A stretch of 64,000 nucleotides of DNA from Bin87 sp965243255 (GTDB lineage: Bacteria; Chloroflexota; Dehalococcoidia; Lucifugimonadales; UBA3495), in assembly GCA_965243255.1 (NCBI GenBank), contig CBDEUH010000004.1, positions 310,001-374,000 on the forward strand, written 5' to 3'. Of this stretch, positions 1 to 8,283 are shown in pieces. The notes under the pieces were generated by a model. It was not told the origin of the DNA and did not search any database. It was given only the letters and a program-made list of their open reading frames with translations. The translations under genes were made by a program, and so were the position numbers. Numbering within the stretch: position 1 is the first letter of the stretch; each line of letters opens with the position of its first letter.

Positions 1-589
1 CAGCGGCAAGGCTACCGTCGCCGGCATCAATGTCTCCAGCGACCCTCGGGCCGTCAAACAGGTGATCGGCGTCCAGTTGCAGAGCAGCGCGTTTTTCGAG
101 CACTTGCAGCTCCAGGAAATCCTCAAGATGCTGGGCAGCATCTACCGGATGAAAATTGACCCGGAGCCTCTGCTGACTACTGTTGACCTCTGGGAGCGCC
201 GTTCCGCGTCCTTTCGCACCCTGTCCGGCGGTCAGAAGCAGCGGTTCGCCATCGCCGCCGCCCTGGTCAACGACCCTAGCGTAGTGTTCCTCGACGAACC
301 CACCACCGGCCTGGACCCCCAGGCCCGCCATCTGATGTGGGAAACCATCCAGAGCTGGAAGGCCCAGGGCCGTACCATCGTGCTGACCACCCACTACATG
401 GAGGAGGCCGAGGAACTCTGCGACCGGGTCGCCGTGATGGATTCCGGCCGCATCATCACCATGGATACACCCGACGCCCTCATCGACGACCTGCTGGCCC
501 GCGGCTTCCACCGGCAGCAGGAAGTGCGTTCCGCTACCCTGGAAGATGTTTTCCTGGACCTGACCGGACGCTCCCTGCGCGAGTTTTAG
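1..589 (+). CDS. ABC-2 type exporter ATP-binding subunit (5' truncated by window)
   Basis: The reading frame is open from the first base of the window, so the N-terminus and Walker A lie to the left. What remains covers the second half of an ABC ATPase: the signature LSGGQKQR, Walker B with VVFLDEPTTGLD, and the switch histidine in TTHYMEEAEELCDRVAVMD. This is the pattern of DrrA/CcmA-like ATPases that power efflux through an ABC-2 permease. The permease gene starts one base after the stop codon, so the two form an operon and presumably one exporter. The substrate cannot be read from the sequence. Confidence 0.93.
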   Translation, partial: SGKATVAGINVSSDPRAVKQVIGVQLQSSAFFEHLQLQEILKMLGSIYRMKIDPEPLLTTVDLWERRSASFRTLSGGQKQRFAIAAALVNDPSVVFLDEPTTGLDPQARHLMWETIQSWKAQGRTIVLTTHYMEEAEELCDRVAVMDSGRIITMDTPDALIDDLLARGFHRQQEVRSATLEDVFLDLTGRSLREF

Positions 590-590
590 C

Positions 591-1691
591 GTGCTGACCA
601 ACCCCGCCATCTACCTAACCTGGATGTCCATTCGGATGTGGCTGCGCGACCGGGCCGCCCTCTTCTGGACCTTCTTTCTCCCCATGGTCATCATGGTCAT
701 CTTCGGCCTGCTCAACTTCGGCGAGCTGGGCAAGGTGAACCTGGGCATCGTTGACCTGGCCCAGAACGAAACCTCCGCCCGCTTCGTTGACCGGACGAAG
801 GATATAGAATCCCTGCGCATTACCACCGGAGGCGAGACCGACGAACTGGACGCGCTGACCAATGGCCGCCGCGACCTGGTGCTGATCCTGCCCGAGAACT
901 TCGGCCCTGCCGCCGAATCCCAGGGGGCACAGTGGCCGGCCGTCGCCATCCGCGTTCTCTACCACGCCAGCCGTCCGGCCGAGTCCCAGGTCGGCCTGAG
1001 CCTGGTCCAATCTGGCATCGACGAGATGAACTTCGCCCTCACCGGTGCGGAGCGACTGGTTACCCTGGAATCCGAGGCCGTCGCCGCTCGGGACCTGGGC
1101 TACATCGACTTCCTCATGCCCGGCGTCATTGGTATGTCCATTATGCAGCTGGGCCTGTTCAGCGTCGCTTTCAGCTTCGTCACCATGAAGCGGGAAGGCG
1201 TCCTGCGCCGCCTGCTGGCCACGCCGCTGAACCCGGCCACGCTGTTGTCCGCGCAGGTGGTCACCCGGCTCATCGTCGTGATATTGCAAACCCTGATTCT
1301 GGCCGCCGTCGCCGTGTTCATCTTCGGCGCCGAGTTTGCCGGCAACTTTTTCGCCGTGCTGCTGGCCGCCGGCCTGGGCGGAGCCGTCTTCCTGGCCCTG
1401 GGGTTCGCCGTGTCGGGCTGGGCCCGCACCGAGCAGCAGGCCGCCCCGCTGGCCAACATCGTCTCGCTGCCCATGATGTTCCTGTCCGGCGTTTTCTTCT
1501 CCCGCGACGTGCTGCCCGGCATCCTGCAAACCGTCACCGACTACCTGCCGCTCACCTTCCTGGTGGAAGCAATCCGCGGCATGACCGTGCAGGGCGACTC
1601 CATTATCACCCAGTGGCCCAATTTTCTCGGCATGGCCGTCTGGTTTGTGATAGCCTTCATCATCGCCAATCGCACCTTCCGCTGGGAATAG
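591..1691 (+). CDS. ABC-2 type transporter permease
   Basis: A 366-residue membrane protein with one N-terminal TM segment (about residues 20-42), a long extracytoplasmic region, and five more hydrophobic segments in the C-terminal half. This is the ABC2_membrane_3 layout. The motif FVTMKREGVLRRLLATPL after the second TM is typical of DrrB/YadH-like permeases. The start is GTG, one base after the stop of the ATPase gene, which indicates translational coupling. Its role is export of a lipid, drug or polymer together with the upstream ATPase; the cargo is unknown. Confidence 0.92.
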   Translation: MLTNPAIYLTWMSIRMWLRDRAALFWTFFLPMVIMVIFGLLNFGELGKVNLGIVDLAQNETSARFVDRTKDIESLRITTGGETDELDALTNGRRDLVLILPENFGPAAESQGAQWPAVAIRVLYHASRPAESQVGLSLVQSGIDEMNFALTGAERLVTLESEAVAARDLGYIDFLMPGVIGMSIMQLGLFSVAFSFVTMKREGVLRRLLATPLNPATLLSAQVVTRLIVVILQTLILAAVAVFIFGAEFAGNFFAVLLAAGLGGAVFLALGFAVSGWARTEQQAAPLANIVSLPMMFLSGVFFSRDVLPGILQTVTDYLPLTFLVEAIRGMTVQGDSIITQWPNFLGMAVWFVIAFIIANRTFRWE

Positions 1692-1704
1692 TCTTTATAC
1701 CGTC

Positions 1705-1724
1705 ATTCCCGCGAAAGCGGGAAT
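1705..1724. repeat. Dispersed palindrome, copy 1
   Basis: ATTCCCGC / GAAA / GCGGGAAT: a perfect 8-bp stem with a 4-nt loop, inside the longer phrase CGTCATTCCCGCGAAAGCGG. A near-identical copy lies at 3088-3107 on the other side of ffh. Such palindromes are common dispersed intergenic repeats and may act as transcript-end hairpins. Confidence 0.8.
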
Positions 1725-1746
1725 CCAGAGCGCCGAGAGTCGCACC

Positions 1747-3072
1747 ATGTTTGACAACCTTACCGACCGCCTCACCGGTATCTTCAACCGTCTCCAAGGC
1801 AGGGGCCGGCTGACGGAAAAAGACATCGACGAAGCCCTTAGCCAGGTGCGCCGCTCCCTGCTGGAAGCCGACGTGAACTTCCGTGTCGCCCGCGATTTCG
1901 TCGCCACCGTCAAGGAACGCTCCCTGGATGGTGAAGTGCTGGAAAGCCTGTCTCCCGGCCAGCAGGTGGTCAAAATCGTTCACGAGGAGCTGACCGCCGT
2001 GCTCAGCGCCGGCGACCACCGCCTCACGCCGTCCAGCCGCCTGCCCTCGGTGCTGATGCTGGTGGGACTCCAGGGTTCCGGCAAGACTACCACCGCCGCC
2101 AAGCTGGCCTTGCAGATGAAGCGCCAGAGCCACAGCCCCATGCTCATCGCCGCCGACCTGCGCCGGCCGGCCGCAATCTCCCAGCTGGAGACCCTGGGCA
2201 AGCAGCTTGACATCCCGGTCTATTCTGAAGACCCAAAGTCGTCCACGCCGGCCAAAGTCGCCACCGCCGGCGTCAAGCGCGCCGCCGAGCTGGCGCTGAC
2301 CTGGGCCATCGTGGACACCGGCGGCCGGCTTCACATCGACGACGAGTTGATGCACGAGCTGGAGGACGTGAAGGACGCGGTATCCCCTCACCAGACCATC
2401 CTGGTCGTTGACGCCATGACCGGACAGGACGCCGTCAACGCCGCCCTGGAGTTTCACCAGCGCGTGGGCCTGGACGGGCTGATAATGTCCAAGATGGACG
2501 GCGATGCCCGCGGCGGCGCAGCCCTTTCCATCACTCGGGTTACCGGCGTCCCCATCAAGTTCGTCGGCACCGGCGAGCGCAGCGATGCCCTCGAACCCTT
2601 CCATCCCGACCGCATGGCCTCCCGCATCCTGGCCATGGGCGACGTGCTTACCCTGATTGAACGGGCCCAGGACGCCGTTGACGAGCAGAAGGCCAAAGAG
2701 CTGGAACGCAAGATGCGCACCGCCAGCTTCACCCTGGACGACTTCCTGGACCAGATTCAAGGCGTCAAGAAGATGGGCGGCCTCTCATCGGTGCTGGAAA
2801 TGATGCCCGGGATGGGTCGCCAGACCAAGAAGATGCGCGACCAACTGGACGATTCCGAACTCCGCAAGACCGAGGCCATCATCAGCTCGATGACCCGCCA
2901 GGAGCGGGAAAACCCGGAGATAATCAAGGGCAGCCGTCGCCGTCGCATCGCCATGGGCAGCGGCACCAACCCCGCCGACGTCAACCGCGTGCTCAACCAG
3001 TTCAAGCAGACCCAACGCCTCATGCGCCAGTTCTCCAGCAACCCCAAGGGTCTAATGCGGATGCTGCGTTAG
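1747..3072 (+). CDS. ffh: Signal recognition particle protein Ffh (SRP54)
   Basis: The GTPase that binds signal peptides with 4.5S RNA and targets ribosomes to FtsY and SecYEG. The 441-residue length is normal. Order: N domain (1-90), G domain with P-loop GLQGSGKTTTAAKLA at about 104-118, G3 region IVDTGGRLHID, G4/G5 region SKMDGDARGGAA, then the Met-rich M domain from about 310 with GLSSVLEMMPGMG. The G3 motif is DTGGR instead of the usual DTAGR, and the G4 motif is SKMD where TKMD is usual. No clear Shine-Dalgarno precedes the ATG. The gene stands alone between two copies of a dispersed palindrome; rpsP, which often follows ffh, is not here. Confidence 0.97.
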   Translation: MFDNLTDRLTGIFNRLQGRGRLTEKDIDEALSQVRRSLLEADVNFRVARDFVATVKERSLDGEVLESLSPGQQVVKIVHEELTAVLSAGDHRLTPSSRLPSVLMLVGLQGSGKTTTAAKLALQMKRQSHSPMLIAADLRRPAAISQLETLGKQLDIPVYSEDPKSSTPAKVATAGVKRAAELALTWAIVDTGGRLHIDDELMHELEDVKDAVSPHQTILVVDAMTGQDAVNAALEFHQRVGLDGLIMSKMDGDARGGAALSITRVTGVPIKFVGTGERSDALEPFHPDRMASRILAMGDVLTLIERAQDAVDEQKAKELERKMRTASFTLDDFLDQIQGVKKMGGLSSVLEMMPGMGRQTKKMRDQLDDSELRKTEAIISSMTRQERENPEIIKGSRRRRIAMGSGTNPADVNRVLNQFKQTQRLMRQFSSNPKGLMRMLR

Positions 3073-3087
3073 CCTACATGTACCCTC

Positions 3088-3107
3088 ATTCCCGCGCAGG
3101 CGGGAAT
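3088..3107. repeat. Dispersed palindrome, copy 2
   Basis: ATTCCCGC / GCAG / GCGGGAAT, with the same 8-bp arms as the copy at 1705-1724 and a different loop. It lies 15 bases after the ffh stop codon, where it could act as a bidirectional 3' hairpin between ffh and the leftward alkA-like gene. Confidence 0.8.
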
Positions 3108-3143
3108 CCACGTCTCCCGCTCATCCAGAGCCGGTCGCAGGAT

Positions 3144-4076
3144 TTACGAACCCGCCACCCGCCCCGACCGCAACGCCGCAAACAGGTATGACGTCGCGTA
3201 GGACCGCCACGGCGACCACCGCTCCGAAAAGGCCAGCAGCTCCTCGTCCGTAATCTCCGCCCCTTCAAAGTACAGGGCGGCCACCGTCCGCCGCAGCGCC
3301 AGGTCTCCGATGGGAAAGCCGTCGGGCCGCGCCAGCGCCCGCACCAGCACCCATTGCGCCGTCCATTGCCCGACGCCCCGCAGCGCCAGCATCCGCTGAA
3401 TGACTTCCGCGTCGGGCAGTTCGTGCATCTCCTCAAAGCCGTCCGTTGATTCCAGCGCCGCCCGCGCGATGCCCTGGATATATTCCGACTTGCGCACGCT
3501 CAGCTTCAGCTGCCGCAGATCGTCCACCTCTGCCGTGGCCAGCGCCGTGGCCCGCGGAAAGGCGTACCACTCCCGCCCGCCGATGTTCGCCCGCACACCG
3601 TAGTGTTCAATCAGCAGGTTGCGCACGATTCGCGCCACCGCGGTGGCAATCTGTTGCCCCATCACGGCCTGCACCAACGCCTCGAACACCGACGCCGTCC
3701 GCGTGTTGTGATACCCGTAGAACTCCCGCACCACCTCGGCGAGTATGCTGTCGTCGCCCACGGAGTCGTAAAAGGGCCGCAGGTCCTGGTTGCACCCCAG
3801 CAGCCAGGCCAGCTGGGCGGCAGCCCGCTCGGCGTCCTCATCCGCCAGGTCGTCACCCGTCAGCGTAACCGCCAGCTCCGGCTCATCCACCGACCCTATG
3901 GAGCGCACCGACGCCAACGCCGCCTTGTCTCCCAAGTCCAGCAGCCTGATGTAGGCCCCGTCAACATAATCTTCCGTCTTGTATTGCTGGTCGCGGGAGT
4001 AGTTCGGCTGCCCTGCCGTTAGCTCAAAGTCGTAGGGCGCAACGGGCCGGATAACCGTTTCCAGGGTGGTTTCCAT
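3144..4076 (-). CDS. DNA-3-methyladenine glycosylase II-like (AlkA family, HhH-GPD)
   Basis: A base-excision glycosylase for alkylated bases. The HhH-GPD domain spans about residues 120-290. It contains ALVQAVMGQQIATAVARIVR (the usual QQ..A..A helix), the hairpin LRGVGQWTAQWVLVRAL, and then FPIGDLALRR, where the Asp corresponds to the catalytic residue of AlkA. The N-terminal 110 residues match the AlkA N-terminal beta domain in position. Its start overlaps the thpR stop as TGATG. It is the last gene of a three-gene operon with thpR and a mismatch uracil-glycosylase fusion, which supports a nucleic-acid repair role. Confidence 0.9.
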   Translation of the reverse strand: METTLETVIRPVAPYDFELTAGQPNYSRDQQYKTEDYVDGAYIRLLDLGDKAALASVRSIGSVDEPELAVTLTGDDLADEDAERAAAQLAWLLGCNQDLRPFYDSVGDDSILAEVVREFYGYHNTRTASVFEALVQAVMGQQIATAVARIVRNLLIEHYGVRANIGGREWYAFPRATALATAEVDDLRQLKLSVRKSEYIQGIARAALESTDGFEEMHELPDAEVIQRMLALRGVGQWTAQWVLVRALARPDGFPIGDLALRRTVAALYFEGAEITDEELLAFSERWSPWRSYATSYLFAALRSGRVAGS

Positions 4077-4693
4077 CAGATTTTGACCTCTCCCAGGTTG
4101 CTGTAAATCGCCCCTTGAGGCGTCAGTTCGCTGCGGTACAACCGGACGGCATCAACGCGCCAGACCGGAACAACGGGCAGGGACGTGCTGGTGATGGCAT
4201 CCGTAATCGCGCGCCGCTGCGACGCCGTTGCCGATTCCCGGACCCGTCCCAGCGTCAGATGCGGACGGAATGGACGCTTTTCGCCTGGCCAGCCCAGCGC
4301 GGTTGCAGTGGCTTCAGCTTGCCGGAATAATTCCTCAAGCCCGTATGAATCGCCAGCCACGCCGGCCCATATCACCCTCGGCGCTCCTCGGCCCGGAAAA
4401 GTTCCCAAGCCGGACAGGGACAGGGTCGGCGGATTGACGCCCGGCAGTTTGTCCGCCAGGTGGCTCACGATGCGCGGCGCCAGGCCGGCGTCGGTCGCCC
4501 CCAGGAACTTCAGCGTCAGATGGATTCCCGACGGATTCACCCACCGCACGCCGCCGGGAATGCCATTTCGCAACTCGTCCATCGTCTCGGTCAGCGCTTG
4601 TGTCCATTCAACGGGCAGCGGCAGAGCGATGAACGTTCGCAGTGTTGCCGGACCGGATGTCGCCCCGCGATGCCCTGGTGTATTACGCGCCAC
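4076..4693 (-). CDS. thpR: RNA 2',3'-cyclic phosphodiesterase (ThpR/LigT)
   Basis: A 2H phosphoesterase of 205 residues that opens 2',3'-cyclic phosphates, for example at tRNA ends. It carries the two HxTx motifs of the family, HLTLKFLG at about 59-66 and HLTLGRV at about 148-154, and the typical N-terminal strand RTFIALPLP. The start is GTG with GGAG seven bases upstream, and it lies inside the last 11 bases of the upstream glycosylase fusion gene. Its stop overlaps the alkA-like start. These overlaps imply translational coupling through the three-gene repair operon. Confidence 0.93.
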   Translation of the reverse strand: MARNTPGHRGATSGPATLRTFIALPLPVEWTQALTETMDELRNGIPGGVRWVNPSGIHLTLKFLGATDAGLAPRIVSHLADKLPGVNPPTLSLSGLGTFPGRGAPRVIWAGVAGDSYGLEELFRQAEATATALGWPGEKRPFRPHLTLGRVRESATASQRRAITDAITSTSLPVVPVWRVDAVRLYRSELTPQGAIYSNLGEVKI

Positions 4694-6035
4694 TTTTCAA
4701 CTCCGCCCGCCATTCCCCCAGGCGGCGATACCACTCCGCCAAATCCTCCAGCGAGTACCGCGCGTTGGCCGGGCTGGGATTGGGCAGGACGAATACCCGG
4801 CTCTCGCCGATGCAGTGGCTTTGCCGACCCAGCCCGATGTCGCCGTCACTTCGGACTCCCTCTGCGTGGCGCAGGTAGGCGCGATACGCCGTCAGCCCAT
4901 GAAAGCAGGCGATGGTCGGCGCATAGCGCAGCAGTTTTTCCCGCAGCAGTGGCGCATCCCGTCGGTAGTCCGCCGCCGTCAGCCCAGACGCTTGGGGCGT
5001 GGCGCGCTTCACCACGTCGGTAAAGCCGATGCCGTCCGCCAGCATCCCGGCATCGTCACCAGGGCCAACCTCCCGGCCCGCCAATCCCGACGCCGACAGC
5101 GCCGCCCAGAAGCGGTTGCGCGGGTTGGCGAAGTAATGCCCCTCCCTGACCGAGTAGGCCGACGGATTCAACCCGATCAACACAATGTCCAGTCCATCGC
5201 GCAGGTAGTCCGGCAGTGTTTCCCTGCCATCGAAAGGCCACATTCCTGCCACCGCCAGCGTCGCCGAACCGACGTAGTCCATCACCCGCCGCTGCCTCAA
5301 CAGCGGCCAGTCGCTGCCGAACAGTATCCGCTCGGCCCCGGCCGTTAGAGCGGCGGCAGCTACCGCCTCAGCCCGGTAGAGGTAGGGCAGCGCGGCGGTA
5401 TCGTACCAAACGTTGCCCAGGGCAGCGCCGACCTCCGGCATCGCAGCGTAGAACGGCAGCCCACCGCCCAGGTGGGCCAGCACCATCCGATTATCCGGAA
5501 AGTTGGCGACAAACTTCAGCAGTTGCTCCGGTGTGGTCGTTCCCTTGCCGGGATAGTGATGTCCCACCGGCTCCGAGGCGTGGATGACCACCGGCGTTCC
5601 CCGCTCGCGCAGCAGTTCCATCAGCGGACTCAGCGCGTCGCCGTCGGTGATGTCAAACCCCTGGGTATCCGCATGAAGCTCCCCGATGCCGGCAGCGCCG
5701 CCGTCCAGGCAGCGTTCCGCTTCAACCACGGCTGCCTCGCCCCAGGCCGGGTTGACCGATGCCAGGGCGGTGATTCGGTCCGGGTACGCCCTCCCGGCAC
5801 CCATCAGGTAGTCGTTGGCCTCTTTCGCAACCTCCTGGTCCGTCCATCCAAACCCCATGGCTACGGCCCGGTCAACTCCGGCTGCGTCCATTTCCCGGAG
5901 CAGCGCCTCAACGTCGGCGATGCGCCCGCCCGGCTTCGGGAACAGCGCGGCATAGGTCCGGTCCCGGCCGGCCAGTTCGTGATGCCGCTCGGCAAACCCG
6001 GGCGGCAGTGGATGGCAGTGGAAATCGACAATCAT
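4683..6035 (-). CDS. Amidohydrolase / mismatch-specific uracil-DNA glycosylase fusion
   Basis: One uninterrupted 450-residue frame with two unrelated enzymes. Residues 1-264 are an amidohydrolase_2-type TIM barrel: DFHCHPLPPGF at the N-terminus, VVIHASEPVGHHYPG, MVLAHLGGGLPFY, and LFGSDWPLL with the terminal metal-site Asp. Residues 265-450 are a Mug/TDG-type glycosylase: IGLNPSAYSVREGHYF with the catalytic-loop Asn, NPRNRFWAAL, and VLPNPSPANARYS. The barrel stops just after GSDWPLL, so its usual last helices (NAxRLL) are replaced by the glycosylase. An ATG at 5243 could initiate a separate glycosylase in the same frame. The start at 6035 has AGGTG eight bases upstream. It leads the operon with thpR and the alkA-like gene. 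Confidence 0.87.
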   Translation of the reverse strand: MIVDFHCHPLPPGFAERHHELAGRDRTYAALFPKPGGRIADVEALLREMDAAGVDRAVAMGFGWTDQEVAKEANDYLMGAGRAYPDRITALASVNPAWGEAAVVEAERCLDGGAAGIGELHADTQGFDITDGDALSPLMELLRERGTPVVIHASEPVGHHYPGKGTTTPEQLLKFVANFPDNRMVLAHLGGGLPFYAAMPEVGAALGNVWYDTAALPYLYRAEAVAAAALTAGAERILFGSDWPLLRQRRVMDYVGSATLAVAGMWPFDGRETLPDYLRDGLDIVLIGLNPSAYSVREGHYFANPRNRFWAALSASGLAGREVGPGDDAGMLADGIGFTDVVKRATPQASGLTAADYRRDAPLLREKLLRYAPTIACFHGLTAYRAYLRHAEGVRSDGDIGLGRQSHCIGESRVFVLPNPSPANARYSLEDLAEWYRRLGEWRAELKSGA

Positions 6036-6070
6036 CGCGAAATGGCACCTCCGGCCATTTTATACCAATA

Positions 6071-6099
6071 TGGACACCACCCATACCGGCGCATATAAT
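6071..6099 (+). promoter_or_regulatory. Sigma-70-type promoter for the transketolase operon
   Basis: TGGACA at 6071-6076 (one mismatch to TTGACA), a 17-bp spacer, and a perfect TATAAT at 6094-6099. Transcription would start near 6106, about 40 bases before the proposed transketolase start. Confidence 0.75.
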
Positions 6100-6145
6100 C
6101 GGGGCAGCCCTTCACTATCATCTTTGTCAATGTGCAGGTGACCCT

Positions 6146-6970
6146 TTGGCTGCTGTAACCCAACCCTTGCAAACCGTTGAAGAGATGCGCGCCACCGCCC
6201 TCGAATCCCGTCGTGAAATTCTGAAAATGATTTACGACGCCGGCAGCGGCCACACCGGCGGCTCTCTCTCCGAAATTGATATCCTCATTTCCCTATATTT
6301 CGGCGTGCTGCGTTACGACCCCGACGCTCCCCAATGGGCCGAACGAGATCGCTTTATCCTCAGCAAGGGCCATGCCTCGCCGGGCTTCTACGTTACCCTG
6401 GCCCGCGCCGGCTACTTCCCCAGCTCCGAGCTGCCCTCGTATCGCAAAACCGACGGCCTGCTCCAGGGACACGCTCACCCCATGACCCCCGGCGTCGAGA
6501 TGAACTCCGGCTCCCTCGGCATGGGCTTGTCCTTCGCCCTGGGCCACGCCCTGGCCGCCCGGCTGGACGGGCGCGACTACCGCGTTTTCGCCCTCCTGGG
6601 CGACGGCGAGTGTCAGGAGGGTGAGGTCTGGGAGGCGGCAATGTCCGCCGCCCACCACCGGGCCGGCAACCTCACCGCCATCATCGACCGCAACCGCATC
6701 CAGAACGACCGCTTTACCGACGAGGTGATGACGCTGGAGCCCCTGGCCGACCGCTGGCGTGATTTCGGGTGGAACGTCATCACCTGCGACGGCCACGAGC
6801 ACGCCGACATCCTTCACGCCCTGGACGCCGCACGTGAGGGCGGACCGACGGCAATCATCGCCAACACCGTCAAGGGCAAGGGGGTGTCATTCATGGAGAA
6901 CAACCCCGGCTTCCACGGGCGCGCGCCCACCGCCGACGAATACGACGCAGCCCTCAAGGAGCTGGCCTGA
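6146..6970 (+). CDS. Transketolase N-terminal subunit
   Basis: The ThDP-pyrophosphate-binding half of a split transketolase, which moves two-carbon units between sugar phosphates. GSGHTGGSLSEIDILISLYF is the family's N-terminal signature, and GDGECQEGEVWEAA with the following NRIQND is the Mg-ThDP motif. The length of about 274 residues fits the split-subunit family. I chose TTG at 6146 because AGGTGA lies just upstream and the strong promoter would put the 5' end near 6106; ATG at 6185 is the alternative. An in-frame ATG at 6008 lies upstream of the promoter and is rejected. Its stop overlaps the start of the C-terminal subunit. Confidence 0.93.
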   Translation: MAAVTQPLQTVEEMRATALESRREILKMIYDAGSGHTGGSLSEIDILISLYFGVLRYDPDAPQWAERDRFILSKGHASPGFYVTLARAGYFPSSELPSYRKTDGLLQGHAHPMTPGVEMNSGSLGMGLSFALGHALAARLDGRDYRVFALLGDGECQEGEVWEAAMSAAHHRAGNLTAIIDRNRIQNDRFTDEVMTLEPLADRWRDFGWNVITCDGHEHADILHALDAAREGGPTAIIANTVKGKGVSFMENNPGFHGRAPTADEYDAALKELA

Positions 6971-7914
6971 TGACCACCACCCGGCAATCGGTCGCAACCC
7001 GCGAGACCTATGGACGCACCCTGCTCACCATGGCGGAAGAGCATCCCGACATCGTGGTGCTGGGCGGCGACCTCAACGTTTCCACCTTCGTCCACCTCTG
7101 GCGCGACCAGTATCCCGACCGCTTCTTTGACTTCGGCCCGGCTGAGCAGAACATCGTCGGCGTCGCCGCCGGCCTCGCCGCCGCCGGCAAGATTCCATTC
7201 GTCAGCACCTTCAGCGTCTTCGGAACCGGCCGGCCCTACGACCAGTTGCGCGTCCTGATTTCCCAGCCGTCCCTAAACGTCAAGCTCGTCTGCACCCACG
7301 CCGGCATCCTCACCGGCGAGGATGGTATGTCGGCCCACAGCATCGAGGACCTGTCCTTGATGTGCGCACTGCCCTCGTTCAGCGTCACGATCCCGGCCGA
7401 TGCGCCGGAAACCGAGCAGGTCATCCGCGCCGCCGCCGTTACCCGCGGCCCCCAGTACGTCCGCCTCCCCCGCGCCGCCACTCCCGTGGTGCACGCCGAC
7501 GGCTATGAGTTTCAGTCGGGCAAGGCCGAAACAATGCGGGCCGGTGGCGACGTAAGCATCATCGCCTGCGGTTCCCTGCTGGCCCCGGCCCTGGACGCCG
7601 CCGATAGCCTGGCCGGCGAGGGCATCGACGCTCGCGTCATCAACCTGCACACCCTGGCGCCGGCCGATGAGGACACAATCATCGCCGCCGCGCAGGATAC
7701 CGGCGCCATCGTTACCGCCGAAGAGCATTACGTCCACGGCGGCCTGGGCAGCGTCGTCGCCGGTGTCGTCGCCCGCAACCGGCCCGTGCCCGTCGAGATG
7801 GTCGCCCTCCACGGCTACACCAGCTCCGGCCCGGCCAACGAGCTGATGGTCAAAAACGGCCTGACCCCCGACGGCGTCGCGGAAGCCGTCCACCGGGTGC
7901 TGAAGCGCAAGTAA
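6970..7914 (+). CDS. Transketolase C-terminal subunit
   Basis: The pyrimidine-binding and C-terminal domains of split transketolase, 314 residues. It has the PP-fold Transket_pyr region with DFGPAEQNIVGVAAGLAAAG, where the Glu activates the ThDP aminopyrimidine. The swivelling C-terminal domain includes VTAEEHYVHGGLGSVV. The ATG overlaps the TGA of the N-terminal gene (ATGA), the standard arrangement for these paired subunits, so the two should form one heteromeric enzyme of the pentose phosphate pathway. Confidence 0.94.
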   Translation: MTTTRQSVATRETYGRTLLTMAEEHPDIVVLGGDLNVSTFVHLWRDQYPDRFFDFGPAEQNIVGVAAGLAAAGKIPFVSTFSVFGTGRPYDQLRVLISQPSLNVKLVCTHAGILTGEDGMSAHSIEDLSLMCALPSFSVTIPADAPETEQVIRAAAVTRGPQYVRLPRAATPVVHADGYEFQSGKAETMRAGGDVSIIACGSLLAPALDAADSLAGEGIDARVINLHTLAPADEDTIIAAAQDTGAIVTAEEHYVHGGLGSVVAGVVARNRPVPVEMVALHGYTSSGPANELMVKNGLTPDGVAEAVHRVLKRK

Positions 7915-7921
7915 CCCGCGA

Positions 7922-8272
7922 CTATCCCGCCCCCGGCGGCAGTGGCCCATGGCCGCGTCCGTTGCCGTTCCCGTTGCCGCCGCCGTAGTCCTCATATCCC
8001 GTGTCGCTGAACACGCGTATCTCGTGCCCCTGGAACACGTGATACATGTGGGAGTCACGCTCTGAGCCGACGATGTTCAGCATGTCGGCGTCGATGTCCG
8101 AGATGATTTCCTCAATCTGCTCCGCCGTCACATTCTGCTCCACGGCGATGGCGATGTGAGCGATGCCGGGCATGAAATGCGTGTCTATCCGCCCCACCGT
8201 GGTTTCTCCGTCCAGGATCAAATATGCCTCGGAGTTGGCGGTGCGTACTTCGCGTTCGTAGTCGAAAGGCAT
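7922..8272 (-). CDS. Hypothetical protein with Gly/Asn-rich tail
   Basis: 116 residues, not recognised. Residues 1-90 read as a small alpha/beta domain, with SEAYLILDGETTVGRIDTHF and then a helix TAEQIEEIISDID. From about residue 92 the chain becomes a low-complexity tail (GGGNGNGNGRGHGP). It lies immediately downstream of and convergent with the transketolase pair and is followed by proA on the same strand, 11 bases after the proA stop, so it could be the last gene of the proB-proA transcript. No function is proposed. Confidence 0.65.
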   Translation of the reverse strand: MPFDYEREVRTANSEAYLILDGETTVGRIDTHFMPGIAHIAIAVEQNVTAEQIEEIISDIDADMLNIVGSERDSHMYHVFQGHEIRVFSDTGYEDYGGGNGNGNGRGHGPLPPGAG

Positions 8273-8283
8273 CTAGTTTTCGC

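Noticed and set aside
6008..6145. N-terminal extension of the transketolase subunit
   Set aside because: It would put the start upstream of the clear promoter and add residues unlike the family.
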